Below, one piece after another: positions 16,176 to 24,571 of a DNA stretch of 64,000 nucleotides. The translations under genes and the position numbers were made by a program. Position 1 is the stretch's first letter, and every line of letters starts with the position of its first letter. Under the pieces are notes generated by a model. It made no database searches and was not told the DNA's origin. It saw only the letters and a list, made by a program, of their open reading frames with translations. Origin of the DNA: Paenibacillaceae bacterium (lineage in GTDB: Bacteria; Bacillota; Bacilli; Paenibacillales; Paenibacillaceae); contig CAAFUF010000058.1 of the NCBI GenBank assembly GCA_900766135.1, forward strand, positions 9,436 to 73,435. Reading direction: 5' to 3'.

Positions 16176-16418
16176 ATGGCGAACATGCTGGCCGTTTTGC
16201 TGGTTGCGGTATGCTGTATGGCTCTTGACCTGCCTTCTTTGGTTCGTTCCCGTCAATTCGGCCAGCTCGCCGTGTTTGTCTTGCTCTGGTTGGCCGGTAT
16301 TGCGGCGACGTTATGCACGGTGCTCAAGGTGCAGGTCGAAAGCCCGCTCTATTTCATCATTTGGTTATACACGCCCATCAATGATTTATTTCAGCGGATG
16401 ATGGGATCGATGTTATAA
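16176..16418 (+). CDS. Small membrane protein in the ger operon
   Basis: The 80-residue protein has two hydrophobic helices (residues 4-22 and 30-50) and a C-terminal amphipathic segment IIWLYTPINDLFQRMMG. A GAGTGAGG ribosome binding site precedes it, and it lies 6 bases after the GerC-type gene, so it belongs to that operon. Small membrane partners (D or 2-helix subunits) are known for some germinant receptors, so an accessory role is plausible but inferred. No family signature is recognised. Confidence 0.65.
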   Translation: MANMLAVLLVAVCCMALDLPSLVRSRQFGQLAVFVLLWLAGIAATLCTVLKVQVESPLYFIIWLYTPINDLFQRMMGSML

Positions 16419-16425
16419 TAACGAG

Positions 16426-16440
16426 TGATAATGATTCTCA
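16426..16440. promoter_or_regulatory. Fur box upstream of the AraC-type siderophore regulator
   Basis: TGATAATGATTCTCA matches the 7-1-7 Fur consensus TGATAATnATTATCA at 14 of 15 positions and lies 25 bases before the start codon. It implies iron repression of the gene. Confidence 0.75.
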
Positions 16441-16464
16441 CAGAATAGGGCGGTAGATGCGGTT

Positions 16465-17607
16465 ATGCATAATAGGCATATAATTCAGACGATCGCATAT
16501 ATAGAAAATCATTTGAACGAATCGCTTACCCGCTCGGATTTGTCTGCTGTGGCGGGGATTAACCCGGATCATTTCTCTCGCATGTTCAAGAAGCATACGG
16601 GACTCAGCCCGACGGATTATATTATCCGGCTTCGGATGGAGAAGGCCAAAAAGCTGCTGGCCAAGTCGCCTTCCTCCATCATGGAAGTAGCTCGCAGGGT
16701 CGGTTTTGAGGACCCGTATCATTTTAGCCGTCGATTCAAGCAAGTTGTAGGCGTGGCGCCTTCAGCCTATATGGTATCTCCTGATATCCGAGTGGCCGCG
16801 CTGGATGGATACGGCCATTGTCTGGCTCTGGGGGTCGTTCCCGCTGCTGCCGATTCCGCGGCGGTGGGCCACTACCTGCCATGGATAGGCGACATTGAGG
16901 ATTTGTCCCATTCGCCGCAGCACGGAATTGATCTACAACGTCTGGCTGCGTTAAAGCCCGATGTGATTATTGCGATGAACCGCGATAACGAACGGGAACT
17001 GACTTCGATTGCCCCTGTGCTGTTTTTGAATGTGCTGGAGGATCCGATTTATGTTCAGCTCCGTCAGCTTGCCTCTTTTCTCGGGAAAGAGAGGGAGGCT
17101 GAAAGCTGGATCGGGGAATACGAGGAAAGCCGCAACTCTTTGCGGGCCCAGTTCGCGTGGATCAGCAAGAGCAGAGTGGCCGTGCTTAGGGTAAGAGAGC
17201 AGTTGCTTCAGGTCTACGGCATGCAAAATATGGGGTACCCCTTCTATCAGTCGCTTCAATTGGCTCCCCCCGAGCGAATCCAGTTGCAAAGCTTGTGCAA
17301 TGTTCATTTTCACTCCAGCGCAATTAGTATGGGGGAAATTCCTTTTTACGAAGCGGAGTATTTGTTTGTGGTAACACAGCCTGACAGAGGAGCGCGGCGG
17401 AGGTGGGAAGAATTGCGGGTATCGCCCCTTTTTTGCTCCTATCCCGCAGAGCTTTCGGGCCAGGTATATCAACTGGATGTCGGCCGCTGGCTTGCCTATG
17501 ATCCCGTATCCATTCGCTGTCAGATGGAGGAGGCGGCCCGTTTGCTGCTGCATGGTGCAAAACGTCGGAATGATCCATCCTCCGCGCAACAATCAACCAT
17601 GGAGTAG
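16465..17607 (+). CDS. AraC-family regulator fused to a siderophore-binding (periplasmic-binding-like) domain
   Basis: The 380-residue protein has an N-terminal AraC double HTH (residues 4-100: NHLNESLTRSDLSAVAGINP and VARRVGFEDPYHFSRRFKQVVG). Residues 108-370 resemble a cobalamin/Fe3+-siderophore binding protein, with LKPDVIIAMN and FYEAEYLFVV. It has no signal peptide, so the sensor acts in the cytoplasm. This is the Btr/YbbB architecture, in which ferric siderophore binding switches on the cognate uptake genes. The adjacent lipoprotein is a paralogue of its ligand domain (IAPV..L....DPIY motif in both), which suggests a shared siderophore. A Fur box precedes it. Confidence 0.88.
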   Translation: MHNRHIIQTIAYIENHLNESLTRSDLSAVAGINPDHFSRMFKKHTGLSPTDYIIRLRMEKAKKLLAKSPSSIMEVARRVGFEDPYHFSRRFKQVVGVAPSAYMVSPDIRVAALDGYGHCLALGVVPAAADSAAVGHYLPWIGDIEDLSHSPQHGIDLQRLAALKPDVIIAMNRDNERELTSIAPVLFLNVLEDPIYVQLRQLASFLGKEREAESWIGEYEESRNSLRAQFAWISKSRVAVLRVREQLLQVYGMQNMGYPFYQSLQLAPPERIQLQSLCNVHFHSSAISMGEIPFYEAEYLFVVTQPDRGARRRWEELRVSPLFCSYPAELSGQVYQLDVGRWLAYDPVSIRCQMEEAARLLLHGAKRRNDPSSAQQSTME

Positions 17608-17635
17608 TCCCGGTGAGGTGATTAAAATGTATATT

Positions 17636-17656
17636 GATATTAATAATCATTATCAT
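17636..17656. promoter_or_regulatory. Fur box upstream of the siderophore-binding lipoprotein
   Basis: GATATTAATAATCATTATC (17637-17655) matches the 19-bp Fur consensus at 17 of 19 positions. It is 15 bases before the start codon and overlaps the ribosome-binding region, so Fur binding would block expression directly. Confidence 0.8.
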
Positions 17657-17669
17657 ACGGGAGGAAAAT

Positions 17670-18665
17670 ATGTACTTGCACAACTCGCAACGAAAACCAG
17701 GCTATATCCTGGTGCTGCTCATGGCACTGGCGGTTCTGGCTGCGGCATGCGGTCAAGGCAATGAACCGAAAAAGTCCGCGGCGGCGCCTTCGCCTTCCCA
17801 GACCCGAAAAGTGGTAGACGATTTGAATCGGGAAGTGGAGGTTCCTCTCGCGCCCGAACGGATTGTGGCGGGAGAGTTTGCTGCCGAACTGTTGACACTT
17901 GGGATCAAACCGATCGCTTCAGGCGATAACGGATTTAAAGTGGTTTATACGCTGGAAGAAATGGAAGGCGTGGAACGCATCGGCGATCCGCCCAATCCGG
18001 AAAAGATATTGGAGCTGGATCCCGATCTCGTGGTAGCTCCGACCGTTTTTCTGGAGATTTATCCGGAGCAAATGGAGCGGATTTCCAAGATCGCGCCGGT
18101 TTATTACTTGTCCTTTGACCAAGACCCGATTTACGGGATCTACGTAAAATTGGCCGAGCTCGTAGGAAAAAGCGATAAGGCGGAGGCCTGGATTGCCGAC
18201 TACGAGCGGGAAGCGGAGCTTGCCCGCGAACGGTTGTCGGCGGCAATCGGCAAAGAGACGGTGTCAATATTCAGAGTGGAGCGGGGACGAATGCGCATTT
18301 ATTTGAATCGGAATTTCGCCGGGTATATGCTGCACAGCAGTCTGAAGCTGCCTGCGCCCGAAGCGGTGGCCGCGGAAATCGAGAAGAATCCCAACAGCTC
18401 GGCCGTGCAAATCTCCATGGAGAAGCTGCCGGAGTATGCGGGCGATCATTTGTTTATCATTGTCCGGGGGGAAGGCGACGACAAGCAGGCCTTCGAAGAG
18501 ATCCGGGAATCCGGCTTATGGAGCAGCCTGGATGCGGTCAAGAAGGGCCATATTCACTTCCTGGATACGGATAAGTATTACGGATCGGACATCGTTACCA
18601 TTCTCGAAACGATGAAAGAAGCAGTGGACATGCTCGCTCCCGCCGACTTCGGGAAAGGAAATTAA
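17670..18665 (+). CDS. Fe3+-siderophore ABC transporter substrate-binding lipoprotein
   Basis: The 331-residue protein has a signal peptide and lipobox near residue 25 (VLAAACGQG), then the TroA/FepB-type fold: VVDDLNREVEVPLAPERIVAG, LDPDLVVAPT, ISKIAPVYYLSFDQDPI and the long connecting helix. It captures ferric siderophore at the membrane surface for an ABC permease, which is not encoded nearby. The start at 17670 follows GGGAGGAAA; the frame's upstream Met lies inside the Fur box. It is preceded by its cytoplasmic sensor paralogue and is probably controlled by both Fur and that AraC protein. Confidence 0.9.
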   Translation: MYLHNSQRKPGYILVLLMALAVLAAACGQGNEPKKSAAAPSPSQTRKVVDDLNREVEVPLAPERIVAGEFAAELLTLGIKPIASGDNGFKVVYTLEEMEGVERIGDPPNPEKILELDPDLVVAPTVFLEIYPEQMERISKIAPVYYLSFDQDPIYGIYVKLAELVGKSDKAEAWIADYEREAELARERLSAAIGKETVSIFRVERGRMRIYLNRNFAGYMLHSSLKLPAPEAVAAEIEKNPNSSAVQISMEKLPEYAGDHLFIIVRGEGDDKQAFEEIRESGLWSSLDAVKKGHIHFLDTDKYYGSDIVTILETMKEAVDMLAPADFGKGN

Positions 18666-18670
18666 AAAGG

Positions 18671-19036
18671 ATGGGAGGCGATAGCAGCCGCCTGGTTTCC
18701 GTAATCCGGGAGAGAAGAACTTTAATGGATTGCGAGCTGATTCCGGCCCATCTGCTGGTCGTTATTGAAGCCGATCCGCGCCAAAAATACTGGGAGGATG
18801 CCTTTTCGGCCGCTTCCGCATTGATTCAGAATATCCAATTGCTTGCTTGGGAAAGGCAAGTGGGGAGCGTTTGGAAGACCAACGATTGGAACTGGGACCC
18901 GTCTTTTCACAGAAAAGCTGGGGTACAGCCCCACGAGCGAATTGTCGGAACGCTGCATTTGGGCTATTTCGATAAAGTGCCAAAGCCCAAACCGAGAACG
19001 CCGATCGAAGATTTATTGACGGAGTTTACCGATTAG
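18671..19036 (+). pseudogene. Nitroreductase with a large internal deletion
   Basis: The 121-residue frame begins with the nitroreductase N-terminus (LVSVIRERRT), then jumps to PAHLLVVIEADPRQKYWEDAFSAASALIQNIQLLAWE and VGSVWKTNDW...GVQPHERIVGTLHLGY, which are the second-half signatures. Full members have about 190 residues. The missing stretch of roughly 70 residues holds much of the FMN-binding and dimer region (the SxxNxQPW part), so the product is probably inactive. There is no well-placed ribosome binding site for the ATG at 18671 (AAAAAGG directly abuts it). It follows the siderophore lipoprotein by 5 bases. Confidence 0.65.
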
Positions 19037-19074
19037 CGGTATTCGACCGCAAAATCATCTATCCCTTAGTCAGA

Positions 19075-19106
19075 AACCATTCCGACGACCGGTCGGGATG
19101 GTTTTG
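19075..19106 (+). terminator. Terminator after the siderophore region
   Basis: AACCATTCCGAC pairs with GTCGGGATGGTT (one G-U) around a short loop, followed by TTTTG. A weaker GCCCC/GGGGC hairpin with a six-T tail follows at about 19122-19152. Confidence 0.75.
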
Positions 19107-19201
19107 CCGTGCTCACGGCTGGCCCCGCTACCCAACGGCAGGGGCTTTTTTACGTGGTATAGTAAGGGGGAGAGAGGACACATAAAGAACACGTTCAACC
19201 G

Positions 19202-19219
19202 TTAAGATGCTTTTAAGAT
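19202..19219 (+). promoter_or_regulatory. TTAAGAT direct repeat with 11-bp period, candidate OmpR/PhoP-type response regulator site
   Basis: TTAAGAT occurs at 19202-19208 and again at 19213-19219, exactly 11 bp apart. This is the spacing used by OmpR/PhoB-family regulators that bind one helical face. It lies 21 bases before the histidine kinase start, so autoregulation by the downstream response regulator is inferred. Confidence 0.5.
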
Positions 19220-19240
19220 AGCAATTTTGAAGGAGAAGAT

Positions 19241-20995
19241 ATGAGAAAATGGGGCGTAACGCTTAAGCTGTTTGTCATCACGGTTTTATTTTTTGCCATG
19301 TTTTACGGGATGATCATGTTGTCCCATTTGCTGTTTTTCGGAGATTTCTATCAACAATACAAAATAACCAAGGTGGAGAGGAATCTGGGGAAATTCGCTT
19401 CATTTTATGTCCGTGAGGAAGGGGACTTTAACAAGCTTTCCCGCGAAGCCGCTAAATTTATCGTCCGGAATAAAAGCCAGCTCGCCATAGTCAACATGGA
19501 TGGACAGATTATTATGGACGACCCGTATCATCTCATACTCAAAACGGAGAAGGGACAAAAGGTGGTGGTCCCGATGACTTATTTTACGAATATTTACGGC
19601 AATGAATGGACGGCGGCCAAAGTCCATGAGGGCGACCGTTTAACGGTCTGGGGGACGACGGAGATCCTTAGCAGGGAACCTTCGACGATCCTGTATCCCG
19701 AAACGATATATAAGCAGGAGATCGGAAAAATCGGCGAAACCCTGGAACCGGACGCTGCGGAAATTTCCGGCATCGTAACCGATCTTGTGCTGCCTAACCC
19801 GAACTTTCGAGGCCAGGGTCAAGGGTTGTTGGTTGAAGCGTTGTACAGCTGGTTCCCATTATCCTCTGAGCAGGAAGGGAAACTGAAAGCCGGCGAAACG
19901 CTTGAACTGGAGTGGGTTGAGCCCTGGAGCGGAACGCGAAACGTGATCACGATCCTGCCCGTGAAGAAGGAAGCGGACGAAATCGACTTGCTGTTCTCGC
20001 TGACGTCCCTTCAGGAAATCAGCGACACGAATCAGGCGCTGCGCTTGTTTTATGCCTACCTGGGATTCGGCGGTATTTTGCTCATTTTAGGTTTATCGTT
20101 TTTTTTCTCCAAAATCGTCACGCATCCGCTGATTGTCTTGAACCGGATGGCCAAACGAATGGTCCATCTGGATTTCTCCGCGAGCTCGCCGCTTCGGCAA
20201 AAGGACGAGTTGGGCAGCTTGTCGGACAGCATGTTGACCTTGTCTCGAAATTTGGACCAGGCTCTTCGCGAGCTCCGGGAGGCCAATCAGCAGCTGAAGG
20301 AGGATATGGAGCGCAAAGAGATGTTGGAGAAGACCCAGCAAAGCTTTTTCGCTGACGCTTCCCATGAATTAAAAACGCCGCTCAGCATTGTCAAAAGTTT
20401 TGCGGAAGGATTGCAGGACGGGGTCAATCCGGACAAACGGGACCATTACGTGTCGGTGATCGTCGAAGAAACGGAAAAAATGGAGATGTTGATCAAAGAT
20501 ATGCTGGATCTGGCGCGGTTGGAGTCGGGTTCGATTCCGCTGCGCAAAAAGTCTTTTCTGCTGAGCGAGATGGTAGAGAAGGTCTCGGAGAAGCTAACGC
20601 ATTCGTTGAGAGACAAACATTTAGAGATCATGGTCGTGCCTGTCAACGAAATGCCGGTATTGGCCGATCCGGATTGGATGGAACAAGTGGTCTTGAATTT
20701 TACGATGAATGCGATTCGGCACGCGGAAGAGGGAAGCGTCATTACGGTTACCATCCAAAGCGACGATCGGCGAAGCAGCTTATCCGTGGAGAATAAAGGG
20801 GAGCGAATTCCGGAGGATCAGCTGCCCTTGATCTGGGATCGGTTTTACCGGGGAGAGGCGTCCCGAAGCAGGCAGACGGGAGGTACCGGGCTGGGGTTAT
20901 CGATCGCCAAGCAAATCCTGGACTTGCACGGATGTGAGTACACCGTTGAAAATTTGCCGGACGGGGTGCGTTTTGTCGTATTTTTCATCAGATAG
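19241..20995 (+). CDS. Sensor histidine kinase (HAMP, HisKA, HATPase)
   Basis: The 584-residue kinase has a first membrane helix at residues 8-30, an extracytoplasmic sensor region to about 268, a second helix (YAYLGFGGILLILGLSFFFS), HAMP, then a HisKA domain with phospho-acceptor His375 in FADASHELKTPLSIV. The HATPase domain shows NAIRHAEEG, LIWDRFYRGEAS and GTGLGLSIAK. It is the first gene of an operon with its response regulator, pssA and a DedA gene; kinase-before-regulator order is less common than the reverse. The signal is unknown. The lipid-synthesis neighbours suggest an envelope or membrane stress signal, by inference. The ribosome binding site is AAGGAGAAG. Confidence 0.93.
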   Translation: MRKWGVTLKLFVITVLFFAMFYGMIMLSHLLFFGDFYQQYKITKVERNLGKFASFYVREEGDFNKLSREAAKFIVRNKSQLAIVNMDGQIIMDDPYHLILKTEKGQKVVVPMTYFTNIYGNEWTAAKVHEGDRLTVWGTTEILSREPSTILYPETIYKQEIGKIGETLEPDAAEISGIVTDLVLPNPNFRGQGQGLLVEALYSWFPLSSEQEGKLKAGETLELEWVEPWSGTRNVITILPVKKEADEIDLLFSLTSLQEISDTNQALRLFYAYLGFGGILLILGLSFFFSKIVTHPLIVLNRMAKRMVHLDFSASSPLRQKDELGSLSDSMLTLSRNLDQALRELREANQQLKEDMERKEMLEKTQQSFFADASHELKTPLSIVKSFAEGLQDGVNPDKRDHYVSVIVEETEKMEMLIKDMLDLARLESGSIPLRKKSFLLSEMVEKVSEKLTHSLRDKHLEIMVVPVNEMPVLADPDWMEQVVLNFTMNAIRHAEEGSVITVTIQSDDRRSSLSVENKGERIPEDQLPLIWDRFYRGEASRSRQTGGTGLGLSIAKQILDLHGCEYTVENLPDGVRFVVFFIR

Positions 20996-21088
20996 GCGTT
21001 TCAATGGAATGATTCGGAGGACACATGAAGGACAAATGCTTTTGTTAATATGAGTGATATCGACAAATAGGCTGAAAGAAGGATGTTC

Positions 21089-21778
21089 ATGGGTAAAAAA
21101 GTGCTCATTGTCGAGGATGAAGCAAGAATTCGCGAGGTCATTTCCGATTATTTCATTCAGGACGGCTGGGACGTGCATGAAATCGATAACGGAAGGGATG
21201 CCTTAAGCTGGTTCGATTCGTTGTTCCCCAACTTAATCATTCTTGACATTATGATGCCGCAAATGGATGGGTTTGAAGTATGCCGAAATATCCGCAGCCG
21301 TTCGGGGGTCCCCATTATTTTGCTAACGGCCAAATCCACGGATCAGGATAAAATTTACGGCTTTGAACTGGGGGCGGATGATTATGTGACCAAACCGTTC
21401 AGTCCCAAGGTGCTGGTAGCCAGAGCCAACTCGCTCATGAAGCGGGTGACGGAAAACTACAAGCCCCAAGGGCATATGCTTGCTTTTGGTTCGGCGGTAT
21501 TCAACACGTTGGCCCGCCGTCTGGAAGTGGATGGAGCGGAGGTCGAACTCGCACCCAAGGAATATGAGCTGCTGCTGCTGTTGATCAGCAATAAGAATAT
21601 GGTCGTCTCCCGAGAGACGATCCTCAACCGGGTTTGGGGGCTTGAATTTGAAGGAGATCACCGGGTCGTCGATTCGCATATCAAGAAATTAAGAGCCAAA
21701 CTAGGATATGAATCCCGCTTTATTCGTACGGTGATCGGGACGGGGTACAAGTTCCAAGAGGAGACTGGGGGTCTATGA
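21089..21778 (+). CDS. Response regulator, OmpR/PhoB family
   Basis: The 229-residue protein has a receiver domain with acidic pair E9/D10, phospho-acceptor Asp53 (IILDIMMPQMDG), Thr in ILLTAKS and Lys in YVTKPF. A winged-helix trans_reg_C domain follows with LAPKEYELLLLLISN and VDSHIKKLRAKLG...IRTVIGTGYKF. The start at 21089 is preferred over 21083 because the GAAGG ribosome binding site abuts 21083. Its stop overlaps the pssA start (ATGA). It probably controls this operon via the TTAAGAT repeats upstream of the kinase gene. Confidence 0.93.
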   Translation: MGKKVLIVEDEARIREVISDYFIQDGWDVHEIDNGRDALSWFDSLFPNLIILDIMMPQMDGFEVCRNIRSRSGVPIILLTAKSTDQDKIYGFELGADDYVTKPFSPKVLVARANSLMKRVTENYKPQGHMLAFGSAVFNTLARRLEVDGAEVELAPKEYELLLLLISNKNMVVSRETILNRVWGLEFEGDHRVVDSHIKKLRAKLGYESRFIRTVIGTGYKFQEETGGL

Positions 21779-22341
21779 ACGTGTTGAATGAAAAAGAGCT
21801 AACCGATATGGCAGCCTTAAGCAGGAAATGCATTCCCTCCTTGTGCACGGTGATCAACCTTGGAGCAGGAGCCGCTTCGCTCCTGTTTAGCATTCACGGA
21901 CAGTTCAAAATGGCGATTGGCCTGATTGCGGTAGCGGCCTTTTTTGACGTATTGGACGGCTTGTTCGCCCGGATGCTTCACTGTGTCAGCGAATTTGGCA
22001 AACAGCTGGATTCGCTGGCGGATTTGATTTCGTTTGGCGTGGCTCCCGTGTATTTAATCCTGCTGCACCAACTGGCGGACGTGCAGGGAGCGGGGATTGC
22101 GGCCGCTTTATTGTTTCTGGTCTGCGGCGCCTTGCGGTTGGCCCGTTTCAACCTGTCGTCCTCCAGCCCGACCTTTACCGGGTTACCCATCACCGCGGCA
22201 GGTATCCTATTATCCGGAACGTCCCTCTTGAATGCATACATTAAACCGCAGATTGTCATCCTGATCCTTGTCGTGCTTTCCCTGCTTATGGTCAGCCGCA
22301 TCCCGTTTCCTTCGTTAAAACGTATAGCGGCCAGGAAATAG
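21775..22341 (+). CDS. pssA: CDP-diacylglycerol-serine O-phosphatidyltransferase
   Basis: The 188-residue multi-helix membrane protein carries the complete CDP-alcohol phosphatidyltransferase signature DG..AR........G...D...D (DGLFARMLHCVSEFGKQLDSLAD), with the nearby ISFGVAP typical of PssA. It makes phosphatidylserine, precursor of phosphatidylethanolamine. B. subtilis also places a DedA gene after pssA, and that order recurs here. No phosphatidylserine decarboxylase gene follows in this window. It overlaps the response regulator by 4 bases. The N-terminus is about 20 residues longer than in many homologues. Confidence 0.9.
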   Translation: MNVLNEKELTDMAALSRKCIPSLCTVINLGAGAASLLFSIHGQFKMAIGLIAVAAFFDVLDGLFARMLHCVSEFGKQLDSLADLISFGVAPVYLILLHQLADVQGAGIAAALLFLVCGALRLARFNLSSSSPTFTGLPITAAGILLSGTSLLNAYIKPQIVILILVVLSLLMVSRIPFPSLKRIAARK

Positions 22342-22348
22342 GCGGACG

Positions 22349-22840
22349 ATGGAAACGGCTGTGGAATTGGTTTCGCAATACGGCTATCTGGCGATCCTCG
22401 TATTGCTGGCGTTGGGCATCGTAGGGTTGCCCTTGCCGGACGAAACCTTGATGATCTTCGTCGGTTATTTAACCTCGCATCAGGTGTTGAATTTCCCGCT
22501 TGCGGTGCTGTTTGGTTTTACGGGCTCCATTTTGGGCATGACGGTCAGCTATATCGTCGGGAAACGAATCGGCTACGCTCTGTTTGAAAGGTTCGGGAAA
22601 TGGATCGGATTAACGCCCGCGCGCTACGCCAAGGTCAGGTCATGGTTCTCCAAATACGGGATTTGGACGGTCCTGTTCGCCTACTTCGTTCCGGGGGTAA
22701 GGCATGTAGCCGGTTATCTTTCCGGGATCAACCTCATGCCGTTCAAAAAATACCTGCTCATCTGCTTCGTCGGCGCCATGTTCTGGACGGTTCTTTTTAT
22801 TACCATCGGGCATTTTGCCGGCACTAAGTTTCTGAACTGA
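22349..22840 (+). CDS. DedA-family membrane protein
   Basis: The 163-residue protein is slightly short for DedA (usually about 200). Conserved blocks are GIVGLPLPDETLMIFVGYL near the N-terminus and a mid-protein FVPGVRHVAGYLSGINLM containing the Arg-rich (F/Y)xPGxR motif. Related proteins act as undecaprenyl-phosphate or phosphatidylethanolamine flippases. Its place after pssA matches the pssA-dedA arrangement of B. subtilis and supports a lipid-transport role. It is the last gene of the kinase-regulator-pssA unit. Confidence 0.9.
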   Translation: METAVELVSQYGYLAILVLLALGIVGLPLPDETLMIFVGYLTSHQVLNFPLAVLFGFTGSILGMTVSYIVGKRIGYALFERFGKWIGLTPARYAKVRSWFSKYGIWTVLFAYFVPGVRHVAGYLSGINLMPFKKYLLICFVGAMFWTVLFITIGHFAGTKFLN

Positions 22841-22892
22841 GCCGGTTTGTTAGGTTGTTAATGGCAGATGATCGCAACACAAGCAGCACGGC

Positions 22893-22926
22893 AAGGGCCC
22901 TCCAACCGGTGGATAGGCCCTTTATT
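22893..22926. terminator. Terminator between convergent operons
   Basis: AAGGGCC pairs with GGCCCTT, with an inner TCCA/TGGA stem, followed by TTATT. It separates the DedA gene from the convergent YesN-type gene. Confidence 0.6.
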
Positions 22927-22942
22927 CATGCGCTCTTGTAGC

Positions 22943-24571
22943 TCAAGCCCGCTCCGCCACCGGCCACCTCGCCGCGCTCCGCGGGTTTTTCTTGTATTCG
23001 TTGGGCGTCACCCCAACCTCCTGCTTGAACAGCTTGGAAAAATAGGAGTAGTTGGCGTAACCGACCTGATTGGCCACGGTGTAAACGGACAGTTTGGACG
23101 TTTCGAGCAACTGCTTGGCGACCGAGATCCGGACCTGGATGACGTAGCTGCCGAGCGAGACGCCCGTTTCCTTTTTGAACAAGCGGGCCAGATAATCCGG
23201 GTTGAGGTAGACGACCTCCGCCAGGTCGTTCCGGGTCAATTCATCGCCGTAATGGTCGTGGATGTACTGCTTGATTTCCTCGGCGACCGACTTCGGTTCC
23301 GCTGCGAAGTCCCGATAGGCCATGGCCGTATTCACCAAATAAGTCACGTACTCCTGCATGTCCTCTATCGAATGAAGGGAACCGGCTAACAGCTCCTCGT
23401 TGGCCCGCGCGGCGTACAGCTTGTGCGCTTCAATGCCTTTTAGCTTCAGGAAAGCGTACACGAGCTGCACGATGTCCAAGCGGAACAAGGCAAGGCCTGC
23501 GGTGTCCAACGTCTTGCGGTCCAATCGGTCCTTGAGGTAACGCGACGTTTCTTCCATAAACGCGGCCGGATTGTTTTGATGCAGCAGTTCCTCCAAACGG
23601 GCCAAGTCCGGGGGCAGGTATTCCGGTTGCTTCTGCGGGTCGTCGCGCTCCGCCCAATAGGTCCGGTTGCGGGTTTTGGTCAAATTCTCGTTCATTGCCA
23701 GCAGTTGGTGCAGCACCTGGCCGATCTTCTCCAACCGTCCGGACAGGCCCACGCAGCAGCAGGTGTCGCAATTCAAATACGCATTTGCCCGCCGAATCCA
23801 TTCGGCGCACAACTCCGCGAGCAAGGCGGATTCCGGCGGGCCGTTCCACTTGAGGATCGCGATCCAATGATATTCCTTGAACTCCAGGAGGGTTTCGACC
23901 GCAAACCTAGGATCTTGCAGCAGCTCCCCTAACACGTTCCTCAGGGCGAAATCGAACAACCCCTTTTCCTCCCGACCCAGGCTGCCGCTGTAGGGAAATA
24001 CGTGAATCAGCACCGGCTGGATGAGGTCGTTCGGAAGGCAGGCGAGTTGCTGATCTTCCACGGCCTGAGCTACCGCCGCCGGCTTGACGGGCGCGGCCGC
24101 GCTGGCGCTGACCAGTTTGCGCCAGAAATACTCCACCAGGTTAGCTTGGTTTCTCTGCCAAAGCGCTCCCTCTTGAATCGCTTTCTCCCGATGCTGCTGT
24201 TCCTTGACCCGAGTGATCGCCTTACGCAGGATCAGCATCAGCTTATCGAACTCAATCGGCTTGAGGAAATATTCGAAGCTCTGCAGCTCGATTGCTTTTT
24301 GCGCGTAATTGAAATCGGCGTAATTGGTCAGGAAGATGGCCTGAACGGCGTATTTCTCCTCTCGAATCCAGGCCAACAGTTCCAGCCCGCTCCCCTGAGG
24401 CATTTCGATGTCGGAGACCAGAATTTGCACCGGGTGCCGCTGTAGGATATCGCGAGCCTGAGCGACATTGTTGGCCGTATACACCTTCTCGATGCCCAGC
24501 GACGTCCAATCGATTTTCTTCTCCAAAGCGGCGACGACGTAAACATCGTCATCTACGACCAAGGCATTCAT
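22943..24571 (-). CDS. YesN-type response regulator with AraC output domain
   Basis: The 542-residue regulator has a receiver domain (residues 1-125, phospho-acceptor Asp54 in ILVSDIEMPQGSG, Lys in YFLKPIEF), a long middle region with a partly conserved Cys-rich YLNCDTCCCVG stretch, and a C-terminal AraC double HTH (LARLFKKETGVSLGSYV, VANQVGYANYSYFSKLFKQE). It pairs with the YesM-type kinase whose stop overlaps its start (ATGA). Such pairs in Paenibacillus usually control the adjacent sugar ABC importer, here the divergent permease genes. The chosen start follows GGAGGAGCG; the longer frame start at 24628 lies inside the kinase gene. Confidence 0.92.
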   Translation of the reverse strand: MNALVVDDDVYVVAALEKKIDWTSLGIEKVYTANNVAQARDILQRHPVQILVSDIEMPQGSGLELLAWIREEKYAVQAIFLTNYADFNYAQKAIELQSFEYFLKPIEFDKLMLILRKAITRVKEQQHREKAIQEGALWQRNQANLVEYFWRKLVSASAAAPVKPAAVAQAVEDQQLACLPNDLIQPVLIHVFPYSGSLGREEKGLFDFALRNVLGELLQDPRFAVETLLEFKEYHWIAILKWNGPPESALLAELCAEWIRRANAYLNCDTCCCVGLSGRLEKIGQVLHQLLAMNENLTKTRNRTYWAERDDPQKQPEYLPPDLARLEELLHQNNPAAFMEETSRYLKDRLDRKTLDTAGLALFRLDIVQLVYAFLKLKGIEAHKLYAARANEELLAGSLHSIEDMQEYVTYLVNTAMAYRDFAAEPKSVAEEIKQYIHDHYGDELTRNDLAEVVYLNPDYLARLFKKETGVSLGSYVIQVRISVAKQLLETSKLSVYTVANQVGYANYSYFSKLFKQEVGVTPNEYKKNPRSAARWPVAERA

